A DNA stretch of 64,000 nt from Bacteroidales bacterium (GTDB lineage Bacteria; Bacteroidota; Bacteroidia; Bacteroidales; Tenuifilaceae): NCBI GenBank assembly GCA_016931855.1, contig JAFGDZ010000003.1, positions 1-64,000 of the forward strand. Direction: 5' to 3'. This document shows positions 1 through 9,494 of this stretch, in pieces; the stretch's first letter is position 1; every line of letters begins with the position of its first letter. The notes beneath the pieces are model-generated. The model did no database searches. It was not told the origin of the DNA and was given only the letters and a program-made list of their open reading frames with translations. The position numbers and the translations under genes were made by a program.

Positions 1-1685
1 GAGGTGGCGCCTGTGGCTGCGCTCCAGCTTAGCGTAGCGCTGCTGCTGGTTATGGCTGAGGTTGATAGGCCACTTGGGGTTGATGGAGGATTGGTTGTAC
101 CACCACCCATAAAGCTAAACGAAACAGTTTTAGCCGTTGCATTACGCGCAATATTGGTAATAGGCTTACCAGTATTTGCTCCTGCCCATGATTTCATGTT
201 AGGTGTAGTAGCATCGGTAAACGATGTTTTATTGCTAGTACCTGGCCAAGGGCAACCTGCAGAGTTAATAGAACCGTAGGTTGATGATGTAGAACCAGGA
301 TTAGTAGTAGCACTAGCACATACTGGATACATCTTTTGTGGATAAGTAGCGTTGATGTTATTTGACGACGCAGCAGACATAACACCACTATGTACATGGT
401 AAATCATCATACCACTACCAGGAACATACGCATCAAACTTATGCTTTTCGCGATTTTCAATTATGTAATACTCACCGCTGGTTGTAGTGTTAATACGGTA
501 GAAGCTATTGCTATACTCCGCAGCGTTATTAAGCGTAACATTAGTAGCAGAAGTAAGCGTTGTTGGAGTTGCCCAACCATATATCATACACTTAGTAAAT
601 GCATTATGATGAGCAGGAGTTACTCCATTGTTGTTCCAAGAACCAGAGGCCATCATATCCCAAGAGCCAGTACCTTGAAACTCACCACCCGTTGCATAGT
701 TTGTATCGTAGTAATCGGGAGCACCAAGTACGTGACCAAATTCGTGGCAAATAACGCCAATAGCAGTAAGAGTGCTACCAGAGTTACCCCTTAGCTCTGC
801 AGAGCAAGAGTACTTAGAGATATATTTTCCGTCCTTAGTAAGGGTAGGAATACTCCATGCGTGAGCCCAGATACAATTGGTACCACCACCAGCTTCTTCG
901 CCATAACCCGCATAAATAACGTAAACGCCATCAACAGAACCGTCGCCGTCGTTATCGTAATTTGCAAAGTTAGCAGAACCGTCTGCCATATTAATGGCCT
1001 CGGTAACAAGCTCGCGGGGACGAGCATCGTTGCCATAAGAGTCGTTTCCACCGTAGTACGACATGTTTTGGCTTGCTGTATATGGGCCAAACACATCAAC
1101 GGTAAGGTTAAACTGTCCGTACGAGTTCTCGTTGTAGTAATCCTTAACACTACCAGTGGCACCACCAGTACTATAACCAACCTGATTAAAGAGGTTGTTT
1201 ATCTCTGCTTGTGTTTTGGTAAAGGCTTTATCCTTAAAGCCAACAAGAATACAAACAAGCTTGCGGTTACCAGTGGTAGGGAACGCCTTTTGGCTCTCCT
1301 TAACTCCTGTTTCCCACATACCCTTCATAATAGCAACTTGGCTATCGCTATACAATAGACCTTTTGATACACCTGCTATAAAACTTTTCTCAGCAAAAGC
1401 ACGCTTATCAACATCGCTAACACGAATACCAGAAGGCACTAAATCGCCCTTGCTATCCAATCTTGCATACTCATAAAAACCATCTTTTGTGGTCATTACA
1501 GTATACCCATCAATGGTCTGAGCCCACTTAACGCGCTCATCACCCTGCATCACTATGGTTATAACAGAACCATCGGGTTGTTTGTACTTAATCGGCTCTG
1601 GATAGGCCGATACAGCCATAGATTCCTTTACGGGCATCGCTGCCAACAGGAGGAACACCAAAAGTAGGCGGTAGAAATTTCTCAT
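1..1685 (-). CDS. M6-family secreted metalloprotease, 3' end beyond the window
   Basis: Reading the minus strand from ATG at 1685 gives about 561 codons without a stop, running off the window edge. The product has a signal peptide (about residues 1-22), a propeptide-like region and an M6 (immune inhibitor A-like) metallopeptidase domain with the zinc motif HEFGH at residues 314-318 (bases 732-746), preceded by a DNDGDG-type calcium-binding-like stretch. The catalytic domain is followed by a Ser/Thr-rich linker and the start of what looks like a fibronectin type III repeat (PSGLS... SATLSW). The family comprises secreted zinc endopeptidases; Bacteroidota members often end in a T9SS sorting domain, which would lie outside this window. 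It is divergent from the S9 peptidase gene at 2143. Confidence 0.9.
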   Translation of the reverse strand, partial: MRNFYRLLLVFLLLAAMPVKESMAVSAYPEPIKYKQPDGSVITIVMQGDERVKWAQTIDGYTVMTTKDGFYEYARLDSKGDLVPSGIRVSDVDKRAFAEKSFIAGVSKGLLYSDSQVAIMKGMWETGVKESQKAFPTTGNRKLVCILVGFKDKAFTKTQAEINNLFNQVGYSTGGATGSVKDYYNENSYGQFNLTVDVFGPYTASQNMSYYGGNDSYGNDARPRELVTEAINMADGSANFANYDNDGDGSVDGVYVIYAGYGEEAGGGTNCIWAHAWSIPTLTKDGKYISKYSCSAELRGNSGSTLTAIGVICHEFGHVLGAPDYYDTNYATGGEFQGTGSWDMMASGSWNNNGVTPAHHNAFTKCMIYGWATPTTLTSATNVTLNNAAEYSNSFYRINTTTSGEYYIIENREKHKFDAYVPGSGMMIYHVHSGVMSAASSNNINATYPQKMYPVCASATTNPGSTSSTYGSINSAGCPWPGTSNKTSFTDATTPNMKSWAGANTGKPITNIARNATAKTVSFSFMGGGTTNPPSTPSGLSTSAITSSSATLSWSAATGAT

Positions 1686-2142
1686 GGTAAATTTTAAGTT
1701 TAGTTAAATTGGGTTAAAATTCCTGCGCAATTTACGTGGGTAAGCAACCCGTGTCAAGTTATGACACATCATTTTTTTAATTTATAATCATTCTAAGGCA
1801 ACTCCAAACTAGTAGCCTCCGTTGGGTACTTAATAATATAAAAGCCTATTTATCTTAAGTTTAAAAATCAACTTTCGTCAAAAAAAAGATGCCACCCATA
1901 GAAACTGCTGCATTATTCCGTATATTTTATGTTTATGCCCATTTTTTTGCAGCGTATTAATCAATCTCATCACAAAATTGGTCATCAGATACTTATAGCG
2001 CACAAAAAGGAGCAGACCCCATTTATGCAAATTCCATCCAAATTTAAACACCCGTTTAACGCCAAATTGCATTTAAACCTGCACCAAAACATTGTATCTA
2101 AGAGAATATTTACAATATCCTACTCTCTTAAATTGTAACTGC
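1686..2142. other. Intergenic region between divergent peptidase genes
   Basis: This is an AT-rich spacer with no convincing coding sequence. It should hold the promoters of the M6 gene (minus) and the S9 gene (plus). No clear TAnnTTTG box was assigned. A near-palindrome (TTTAAACACCC followed by GTTTAAC, 2043-2060) resembles the phage-dispersed motif but has one extra spacer base. Confidence 0.4.
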
Positions 2143-4644
2143 ATGAAAAGATTTCTTGGTATTGCACTGGCTACATGGCTACTATGGGGTGGCACTATAG
2201 CAGCGCAAAACGCTCCTATTACGCAGGCAAACTACCAGCTGCCTTCGCAATTCTCCCCCAACAAGCTTCGCACAATGGTTTTTAGTACCGATGTTGATGC
2301 GCACTGGCTAAAATCGGGCGATAGGTTCTGGTACGAATACGAAACCAGCCAAGGTAAAACCTACTACATTGTTGATGCAGCAAAAAAATCGAAGCGTGTA
2401 CTTTTCGACAATGTGAAGATAGCCGCCGAAGTATCGAAGCTAACTGGCGATCCATTCGATGCAAAGCATCTACCCATAAAAAACATCAAGTTCCTTGATG
2501 GTGAGAACACCATCCGCTTTGAGGTGAAAAGCACCCTTGTTGATGAGGATAAGAAGGACGACGAGGAAGGCGACATGACCGAAAAAGGGAAGAAGGGAAA
2601 GAAAAACGGGAAGCCCGATAAAAAAACCTGGTTCTTTGAGTACAACATCGCAACAGGTAAGGTTGTTAAACTTGACGACTACAAAAAACCTAAGGAGCGC
2701 CCTGAGTGGGCAAACATTTCTCCCGATGGCGAGAAGGTTGTTTTTTCTAAAAACGACAACCTATTCTGGATAAACAAGACCGATTACGAGAAGGCACTAA
2801 AAAACGAGAAGGATACCACTATTGTTGAGCACCAGCTAACCTTTGATGGTGAGCTAGACTACAGCTATGGGGTTGGTCGTGAAGGCGACAACGTAGAGCA
2901 GGAGAAAACCAAAAACGACCGCAAAAGGGCTTGGATTCTTTGGTCGCCCGACTCTAAAATGTTCACCCTAACCCGCAGCGACGAGCGCAAGGTTAAGGAG
3001 CTATGGGTAATCAAAACCCTTTCTACACCTCGCCCAACAATTGAAAGCTACAAGTACCATATGCCCGGTGAGAAGGAAGCTCCCATTTACGAGCAACTTG
3101 TAGTACACATAGACAAGGATACCATAATTAAGGTTGATGCGGCCGCATTCCCCGACCAAACCATTTATGCACTATCTGCTCCTTGGAAACAATCGGATAG
3201 GGACGAGGATTATGTTGCCCGCCGTTGGCTATCGGAAACAGCAGATAAGTTCTACATCTCACGCACATCGCGCGACCTTAAGCGTATTGACATTTGCGAG
3301 GTAGATCCATACACTGGTAAAGTAACCACCCTAATAGAAGAGCGCCTAAACACCTATGTTGAAACCCGCCCACTAGGACTAGTTAACAACGGCAAGGAGC
3401 TTATTCACTGGTCGGAGCGCGATGGCTGGGCTCACTTTTACCTATACGATGGCAACGGCAAGCTAAAGAACCAAATTACCTCTGGCCCATTCCACTGCGA
3501 GAGCATTGAGGGTATTGATGAGGCTAACCGCGTGCTATACTTCACCGCCAACGGTCTTGAGCCAAACGAGGATCCATACTACGAGCACCTTTACCGCATT
3601 AACTTTGATGGAACAGGCTTAAAGCTGCTTAACCGTGGCGATTTTAACCACAGCATATCACTTGCCGATAGCAAGCGCTTTTTTGTGAACAACTACTCAA
3701 GGGTAAACACTGTCCCAAAATCGGACTTAATGGATGCGCAGGGAAACGTAGTGCTTAAGCTTGAGGAGGCCGATTTTAGCCAGCTGTTCCAAGCAGGTTA
3801 CAAGTTCCCAGAGCCATTCAAGGTTAAGGCTGCCGATGGCATTACCGATATTTACGGCGTAATGTACAAGCCCTTTAACTTCGACTCAACAAGGCTTTAC
3901 CCCATTATTGAGTACGTTTACCCAGGCCCACAAACCGAGGCTGTAAACAAAGCGTTCTCGGCACGTATGGATAGGGTTGACCGCCTTGCCCAGTTTGGCT
4001 TTGTGGTTATTACACTAGGTAACCGCGGGGGACATCCAAGCCGCTCCAAATGGTACCACAACTATGGCTACGGTAACCTACGCAACTACGGTATTGCCGA
4101 TAAAAAAGCGGCTGTTGAGCAATTGGCTTTCCGCCACAACTACATCGATATAAACAAAGTGGGTATTACAGGCCACTCGGGTGGCGGATTTATGTCAACC
4201 GCAGCAATGCTGGTTTACCCCGATTTCTTTAAGGTTGCCGTATCCAACGCGGGTAACCACGAGAACAACATTTACAACCGCTGGTGGAGCGAGAAGCACC
4301 ATGGGGTAAAGGAGGTTGTTGATACCGCAGGTAAAGCGTCGTTTGAGTACAGCATTGCCACCAACTCCGAACTGGCTAAAAACCTAAAGGGACACCTGTT
4401 GCTAACTACTGGCGAGATTGACGATAACGTGCATCCAGGAAACACCATCCGCATGGCAAATGCGCTAATACGCGCCAACAAGCGTTTCGACTTCTTTATG
4501 TTCCCTGGCCAGCGCCACGGCTATGGCGACATGACCGAGTACTACTTCTGGCTAATGAGCGACTACTTTTGCAAGCACCTAATTGGCGATTACTCCAATA
4601 GCGTTGACATTATGGAAATGAACCGCGATATTGAACGCAGATAA
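2143..4644 (+). CDS. S9 family (DPP-IV-like) peptidase, secreted
   Basis: This is an 834-residue prolyl oligopeptidase-family serine peptidase: an N-terminal beta-propeller (DPP_IV_N) followed by an alpha/beta hydrolase domain. The catalytic triad can be placed at Ser679 (in GHSGGG), Asp760 (in DDNVH) and His792 (in QRHGYG). I start at ATG 2143 rather than the in-frame codon 51 bases upstream, because 2143 begins an ordinary signal peptide (MKRFLGIALATWLLWGG...AQ). Residues about 135-162 form a highly charged Lys/Glu/Asp insertion in the propeller. Family members release dipeptides from the N-terminus of peptides, usually after proline or alanine, in the periplasm or at the surface. It is monocistronic, with a terminator immediately downstream. 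Confidence 0.93.
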   Translation: MKRFLGIALATWLLWGGTIAAQNAPITQANYQLPSQFSPNKLRTMVFSTDVDAHWLKSGDRFWYEYETSQGKTYYIVDAAKKSKRVLFDNVKIAAEVSKLTGDPFDAKHLPIKNIKFLDGENTIRFEVKSTLVDEDKKDDEEGDMTEKGKKGKKNGKPDKKTWFFEYNIATGKVVKLDDYKKPKERPEWANISPDGEKVVFSKNDNLFWINKTDYEKALKNEKDTTIVEHQLTFDGELDYSYGVGREGDNVEQEKTKNDRKRAWILWSPDSKMFTLTRSDERKVKELWVIKTLSTPRPTIESYKYHMPGEKEAPIYEQLVVHIDKDTIIKVDAAAFPDQTIYALSAPWKQSDRDEDYVARRWLSETADKFYISRTSRDLKRIDICEVDPYTGKVTTLIEERLNTYVETRPLGLVNNGKELIHWSERDGWAHFYLYDGNGKLKNQITSGPFHCESIEGIDEANRVLYFTANGLEPNEDPYYEHLYRINFDGTGLKLLNRGDFNHSISLADSKRFFVNNYSRVNTVPKSDLMDAQGNVVLKLEEADFSQLFQAGYKFPEPFKVKAADGITDIYGVMYKPFNFDSTRLYPIIEYVYPGPQTEAVNKAFSARMDRVDRLAQFGFVVITLGNRGGHPSRSKWYHNYGYGNLRNYGIADKKAAVEQLAFRHNYIDINKVGITGHSGGGFMSTAAMLVYPDFFKVAVSNAGNHENNIYNRWWSEKHHGVKEVVDTAGKASFEYSIATNSELAKNLKGHLLLTTGEIDDNVHPGNTIRMANALIRANKRFDFFMFPGQRHGYGDMTEYYFWLMSDYFCKHLIGDYSNSVDIMEMNRDIERR

Positions 4645-4663
4645 GCTGCTAAACGCTAAAAAG

Positions 4664-4696
4664 AAAACGGGCTGCTTTGGTAGCCCGTTTTTTTTG
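4664..4696 (+). terminator. Rho-independent terminator after the S9 peptidase
   Basis: The 10-bp stem AAAACGGGCT / AGCCCGTTTT (4664-4673 with 4682-4691) is followed by a T-run, 20 bases after the S9 peptidase stop codon. Confidence 0.9.
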
Positions 4697-4780
4697 TAAA
4701 ATGCGTTTGAGTACAGAACAACATCTTTTGATTATAGAAAATTTGAACTTTCGTCAACATATCATAAGAACCCTTGAATT

Positions 4781-5488
4781 ATGGATAATAAGCATAGAAA
4801 ACAGATACTAGAAAACGCAAAATCCTTTTTTAGAGAAGAGATAGTACAAAACCACATTGACAAAGCATGCAAAAAAGCAAGCCACCTATCGGAATACAAT
4901 GTAAACCCATTTCTTTTCAAGTATTTGGCAAACTTCCTTACAGGTAACGACAACCCAGAGAGCATTGCAAAAGCTTTAGTTCTTCCCAGGGTATTAGGGT
5001 CATCAATAACCACATCGTTTGGCATGAAGATTCAAAGCCTAATAAGCAGCCTATTCCAAGGACTAGGTTCTACAACACAGGGCATTGACATTGAGTTTAT
5101 TGATGCAATAGATGGAAGAAAAAAGTACTGTCAGTTAAAAGCAGGTCCAAATACAATAAATTTTGATGATGTAACCACAATCATCAATCACTTTAACGGA
5201 GTAAGAAACCTTGCCCGAACCAACAACCTTAACATAGGCATTAACGATATGATTGTTGGAGTTATTTATGGCGACGAAGCAGAGTTAAGCTCCCACTACA
5301 AGAAAATAAGCAACAACTACCCTGTTTATATTGGGCAAGATTTTTGGCATAGGCTAACTGGCAAAGAGGATTTCTACTTTGAGCTAATTGATGCCATTGG
5401 TGAGGTTGCCCTTGAGGTTGATGCAAGCAAAGTTGTTGAGAATACTATTAAAGAACTAGCCAAGGAAATTGAGCAGAAGTACAAATAG
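4781..5488 (+). CDS. Type II restriction endonuclease, EcoO109I/PmeII-like family
   Basis: The 235-residue protein resembles the EcoO109I/PmeII group: an N-terminal helical part with an NPF motif (42-44), LPRVLG (68-73), then a PD-(D/E)XK-type core, seen as D103-x-E105 in a beta-strand and Q118-L-K120 after the next strand, followed by AGPNTIN. The acidic residue usually found two before the Lys is Gln here. It would cut unmodified double-stranded DNA. Its partner methyltransferase is convergent with a 4-bp gap between stop codons, a normal R-M layout. By analogy with EcoO109I the site may be GGNCC-like, but that is inference. Confidence 0.85.
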   Translation: MDNKHRKQILENAKSFFREEIVQNHIDKACKKASHLSEYNVNPFLFKYLANFLTGNDNPESIAKALVLPRVLGSSITTSFGMKIQSLISSLFQGLGSTTQGIDIEFIDAIDGRKKYCQLKAGPNTINFDDVTTIINHFNGVRNLARTNNLNIGINDMIVGVIYGDEAELSSHYKKISNNYPVYIGQDFWHRLTGKEDFYFELIDAIGEVALEVDASKVVENTIKELAKEIEQKYK

Positions 5489-5492
5489 AAGG

Positions 5493-6725
5493 TTAACTCT
5501 GCCTATAACACTTATTTAGAAACTTAACTATTGAATACCCAACTTCCTGAGCCAGATTAACAGGCACAGCATTACCTATTTGCTTATATTGCTGCGCCAT
5601 AGGCCCTGCAAAAGTCCAATCATCGGGAAATGTTTGTATGCGGGCATACTCTCTAACCGTAAAAGGGCGCGTTTCATCAGGATGACACCTCTCCGTTTGC
5701 TTTTGTGCAGGGCTACAGGTTAGGGTTAATGATGGCTCATCCCATCCAATTCTACGAGCCATACCCGTTTTGCCTCCTCCCAAATAATAGCTTCCGCCCA
5801 TATACTGCTTTTGCAGATCAACAGGTAAATCGCGCCAGTAGCCTTTTGGTGGAACTAAATCGAGAACATCCTTTTTATATTTCGGATATTTTGCCCCAAC
5901 AGATTCAGGAACATCTGTATCAAACAAATCGCCCTTTTTTAGAGCATCTGCTAGATTGTAAATTCGATTATGAGGCTTAGGGTATTCAAAATCAGCAGTA
6001 ATATCCTTACGAATACCTACGAGTATTAGCCGTTCACGTTTCTGAGGCACCCTAAACTGAAGCGCTTTTAGCACCCTAACAGGCACAACTCTATAGCCAA
6101 TTTCATCAAGAATAGATATCATACCCTCTAAGGTTTTCCCCTTTTCGTGACTCAAAAGACCTCTTACGTTCTCACCAATGCAAATAAGTGGCTTAACCTC
6201 TTTTACTACCCTAGCAAACTCATAAAACAGAGTCCCTCTGGCATCATTTAGCCCCAGTTTTTTTCCAGCATAGCTAAATGCCTGACATGGAAACCCACCT
6301 GTAACAACATCAACCTGATTGCTATACTTAGTAAAATCAAAATCCTTTACATCTCCCTCCAAAACGTTCCAATGCGGCCTGTTAACACGAAGGGTTTGAC
6401 AAGCCCACTTATCAATCTCATTTAAAGCCACACACTTTAAACCTGCTTTTTCTAACCCAACAGCCAAACCGCCCGCACCTGCAAATAGTTCAAGAACGGT
6501 AAACTCCCTTTCGGTTTTTTCGAAATTTGGCTTTTCATCAACCTCTTCCATAAAAAACGAACCTAAAAACAATTGAACATCAGAGCGCTTGTATAAACGA
6601 TAGTTAGAACCAGGCTCTCTGGCAGCAACTAAAATACCTTCCCTATCCCACCTTCGTAGGGTTTCCTTGCTCTTTCCTATAACTTCTGCGGCTTCGGATA
6701 GGGACAGATAATCTTTCATAACCAT
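5493..6725 (-). CDS. DNA (cytosine-5) methyltransferase with N-terminal MerR-type HTH
   Basis: This 410-residue C5-methyltransferase has all core motifs visible: FAGAGG (81-86, SAM binding), the catalytic PCQ (146-148, Cys147), ENV (185-187), QKRER (228-232) and GNAVP (384-388), with the target-recognition region between the last two. Residues 1-58 form a separate MerR/excisionase-type helix-turn-helix (LSLSEAAEVIGKSKETLRRW...RLYKRSDV). It protects host DNA against the neighbouring endonuclease. The fused HTH is the unusual part: in several C5-MTases an N-terminal HTH represses the MTase's own promoter, so autoregulation is plausible but unproven. The ATG at 6725 is used; an ATG at 6719 is equally possible. 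Confidence 0.95.
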   Translation of the reverse strand: MVMKDYLSLSEAAEVIGKSKETLRRWDREGILVAAREPGSNYRLYKRSDVQLFLGSFFMEEVDEKPNFEKTEREFTVLELFAGAGGLAVGLEKAGLKCVALNEIDKWACQTLRVNRPHWNVLEGDVKDFDFTKYSNQVDVVTGGFPCQAFSYAGKKLGLNDARGTLFYEFARVVKEVKPLICIGENVRGLLSHEKGKTLEGMISILDEIGYRVVPVRVLKALQFRVPQKRERLILVGIRKDITADFEYPKPHNRIYNLADALKKGDLFDTDVPESVGAKYPKYKKDVLDLVPPKGYWRDLPVDLQKQYMGGSYYLGGGKTGMARRIGWDEPSLTLTCSPAQKQTERCHPDETRPFTVREYARIQTFPDDWTFAGPMAQQYKQIGNAVPVNLAQEVGYSIVKFLNKCYRQS

Positions 6726-6839
6726 CTTATTAAACCTTACACAATGGTTACAAATTTACTGGAAAATATTTCATAACTACACCTTGATTTCTTTTTTTTG
6801 AAAGGAAAATCAATGCAAAAACATTTAGACCAAACTTAT

Positions 6840-7700
6840 CTACACCCCATTCCCCCTAGCCACCTCAGCCCAATGGCTTGCTAGTGTAGCGGGGTTTGCG
6901 CCTACTGCGCGGGAAAGGTGCAGTGCTAGTGCCATGGTATGCACACAAGCTGACTGAACATCGGAGATGCTTTGTAGCTCACCAAATTGCTGCTGCGCCT
7001 TTTGCTGTAGCAGGGTATTGTGAGCTTGCACAAACTCCATGGGATTGTTTAGACTAGCCCCCATGGAAGGCAATTGTAAAAGGGTTAGCCACTCCTCGCC
7101 AATGCGCTCTGCCAATAGTTGAGGATCTTCGCCTCCCATCTCCAGCCACAAGGCAATGGTTTGGGAACCAGCCGTTGCAGCTAGATCGGTTTCGAGTAAC
7201 AGCACAAAGGCCATATCGGCAAGGTTCTGCGCCACCTCAAGGTAGCCATCCTGCGCCTGTTCAAAGCTAAGGGTTTGCTGACCTTGTAGGTAGTCGGAAA
7301 CGGTTATATGGGGCAACGAGGTAACCTCTGGACATCCGCTTAAACAGGGAAACTGGCGCCCCTCGTACATGTAATGCACCTGAGCGCTCTGTATTTGGCG
7401 GCCAATGGGGTAAAGCCTACATGCCAATGGGCGCGCCACGTGCAAGCTACAACCAAAGTTGTGAACGTACATACCACAAGCCTTTTTCCCCATCCAACCC
7501 ATATCGCCATTAAACATTAAGCAAGTGCCACCAAAGTCGCAGAAGCTATCGCGAAACTGACGCGGGGAAATCCCCTTCTCGGCCGCAAGGCAAGCCAGTT
7601 CCCAAGGATTTAGCAGCACTTGATTGCCAAAGCAACAGGTGCCCCGGCGAGAGCAGGTAAGGGGTAGTGTATCGGAGAGTTCAACTCTGGTGGTTTGCAT
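6840..7700 (-). CDS. YkgJ-family cysteine-cluster protein
   Basis: The 286-residue protein has the cysteine pattern of the YkgJ/UPF0153 zinc- or iron-chelating family: CSRRGTCC near residue 16, then CDFGGTC, CGMYVHNFGC and a late Cys in ACRLYP. The function of the family is unknown; metal binding is predicted from the cysteines. I start at ATG 7700, not at the start upstream near 7838, because the latter would run through the C69 terminator hairpin and into the C69 coding region. No signal peptide is evident, so it is probably cytoplasmic. Confidence 0.82.
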   Translation of the reverse strand: MQTTRVELSDTLPLTCSRRGTCCFGNQVLLNPWELACLAAEKGISPRQFRDSFCDFGGTCLMFNGDMGWMGKKACGMYVHNFGCSLHVARPLACRLYPIGRQIQSAQVHYMYEGRQFPCLSGCPEVTSLPHITVSDYLQGQQTLSFEQAQDGYLEVAQNLADMAFVLLLETDLAATAGSQTIALWLEMGGEDPQLLAERIGEEWLTLLQLPSMGASLNNPMEFVQAHNTLLQQKAQQQFGELQSISDVQSACVHTMALALHLSRAVGANPATLASHWAEVARGNGV

Positions 7701-7720
7701 GGCGTAAACGGTATGGGTAT

Positions 7721-7760
7721 AAATAAAAAAGCTGACAGAACGTATAGAACTGTCAGCTTT
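7721..7760 (-). terminator. Terminator after the C69 dipeptidase gene
   Basis: The perfect 11-bp stem AAAGCTGACAG / CTGTCAGCTTT (7728-7738 with 7750-7760) is followed on the minus strand by a T-run. It lies 17 bases past the C69 stop codon and separates that gene from the YkgJ gene. Confidence 0.9.
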
Positions 7761-7776
7761 ACGGCACAAAGGTATC

Positions 7777-9414
7777 CTAAAAATTGATACCCTGTTTATT
7801 GTTGGTGTACTTAACCAGAATCTCGTTGCGGAGGTCAAGGTAAACCTTCATTGCCTCGTCCATCTTCTGCCAGCTCCAATCGGTAAGCACCTTACGCCCC
7901 TTGTCTGGATTCTTTGAGTACAGCTCAAGCGCCTTTTGGTCTATTGCGGGTAGCTGCTCAAAGTAGCTTGCCTCAAGCGGATCGCGTTTGGCACGTACAT
8001 CCTTCATGGCATCCTGCCACCTAAGGTACAGTAGGTTATCTACAAAATCTATTGCCCAGCGAAGCGATTTGTCTGAGTACTCATTAGGATTATAGGTGCT
8101 AAAAACTGGGTTGATATCGGTAACACCAGCGTAAATTGGCTGGTAAATTCCTGGGTACTGATTATCCTGATAAACCCAGTAAACCCCACCAATAGCTGCA
8201 GGCAACCAGCTTCGGAGCTGTGCCACCATACCATAACCACCACGAGCCACATTACGACGCCAATTCAAATCAAGCAGCTTCCGCATTTCACGGGTTGGGA
8301 ATGGAGTAGCCAAAGGCGATTTGTACATTTTACCATCGGCATCGGGAATGTACCAGTCGGGATCCTCGCTCATATCGTAAATAGTACCCTCGAACACAGA
8401 GCGTTGGTAGGCAATAACATCCTGAACCGAAAGGTTCATCTCTGGCTTAACCGAGAATGGGTATATTGATATTGGCTCAACAAACTGAACGTATGGGTTC
8501 TGAGTATCGAAAGGAGTTTTAAGAGATCTATCGGGCCAAGGGTAAAACCCTGGTGCAACCTGCTTGTAGAAAAGCCAAAACCGACCAGTAGCCCACTCGC
8601 GGGGTATTGGCGCATAAATATCTTGCCAAACAAATGGTTTGCTACCATTGGGGTTGTACCAACCTTTTTCTATGGCAAAGTTCTTGTAGTTTGGTGAGAA
8701 GAGGAAGTTTGCAGGATCGTTCTCGTCAATCTCCTTAACAACGCTCCAGTTGGGGATAATGGCCACATGATCGTCGGGAACACGCTGCGCCACCCATATT
8801 GCGCCAGGTTTGCCGCTATCCTTTTTCCATCCAGCACCAACGGCCATAACCTCAAAAATCCAAGCCTCATTGGCATCGGCAATGGCTAGCGATTCCGACT
8901 CGCCAACACACGATGGAAGAAACCCGTAGGTCTCCATTAGCCCACCAATAAACACAACCGCTTCGCGAGCCGTTTTAAAGCGCTGCAGCGCAAACATCTG
9001 GGCTTGCTCTATGGTCATAATCTGATCGCCCTGACCACGCTCAAACTTAAGCTCATCGCGCATGCTGGTTGTACTCTCGGCCAGCGCCAATTGATGCTCG
9101 TTCATATGCGGATAAGCCGACATAAAGAACTGGTAGGTCTCCTCAACCTGAGGAATATAGCCAATAACCTCGCCCAAATCGTTAAGCGGACGGTTCACAT
9201 CCTGAATACCGAAGTAAACAGGAGCCATTTCGCCGGCCTTATACTTCATGCGTGGGTAAACGCGGATGCGGCTATCGTCGCCATTATCGGTTTGCGATAC
9301 TATAACCGAACCATCCTTACTAACCTTTTTGCCAACCACTATAACGGTGCAGGCAAAGCTGTTAGTAACCAGCATTGCTGCTGTAAGTAAGGCTGATAAG
9401 AAATACTTATTCAT
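7777..9414 (-). CDS. C69-family dipeptidase (Ntn hydrolase)
   Basis: This 545-residue member of peptidase family C69 (PepD-like) has a signal peptide (MNKYFLSALLTAAMLVTNSFA) ending exactly before Cys22, which begins CTVIVVGKKVSKDGSVI. In this family that Cys becomes the N-terminal nucleophile after processing, so the signal-peptide cut and maturation coincide. It hydrolyses dipeptides, fitting the neighbouring aminopeptidases. It has its own terminator and forms part of a run of minus-strand peptidase genes. Confidence 0.93.
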   Translation of the reverse strand: MNKYFLSALLTAAMLVTNSFACTVIVVGKKVSKDGSVIVSQTDNGDDSRIRVYPRMKYKAGEMAPVYFGIQDVNRPLNDLGEVIGYIPQVEETYQFFMSAYPHMNEHQLALAESTTSMRDELKFERGQGDQIMTIEQAQMFALQRFKTAREAVVFIGGLMETYGFLPSCVGESESLAIADANEAWIFEVMAVGAGWKKDSGKPGAIWVAQRVPDDHVAIIPNWSVVKEIDENDPANFLFSPNYKNFAIEKGWYNPNGSKPFVWQDIYAPIPREWATGRFWLFYKQVAPGFYPWPDRSLKTPFDTQNPYVQFVEPISIYPFSVKPEMNLSVQDVIAYQRSVFEGTIYDMSEDPDWYIPDADGKMYKSPLATPFPTREMRKLLDLNWRRNVARGGYGMVAQLRSWLPAAIGGVYWVYQDNQYPGIYQPIYAGVTDINPVFSTYNPNEYSDKSLRWAIDFVDNLLYLRWQDAMKDVRAKRDPLEASYFEQLPAIDQKALELYSKNPDKGRKVLTDWSWQKMDEAMKVYLDLRNEILVKYTNNKQGINF

Positions 9415-9494
9415 GTGTTCATTTTTTAGTGATGCGGTTGGCTGGCACGTACATTACCTAACCAACTTAATTTTGATAAGCTTAACCAAATGGA

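Noticed and set aside
390-1358. Plus-strand open frames of 134 and 165 codons
   Set aside because: They lie opposite the M6 metalloprotease frame, which has a signal peptide and HEFGH; their products look random.
2043-2060. Host copy of the phage palindrome
   Set aside because: Spacer is four bases and the second arm is imperfect; counted as a chance match in AT-rich DNA.
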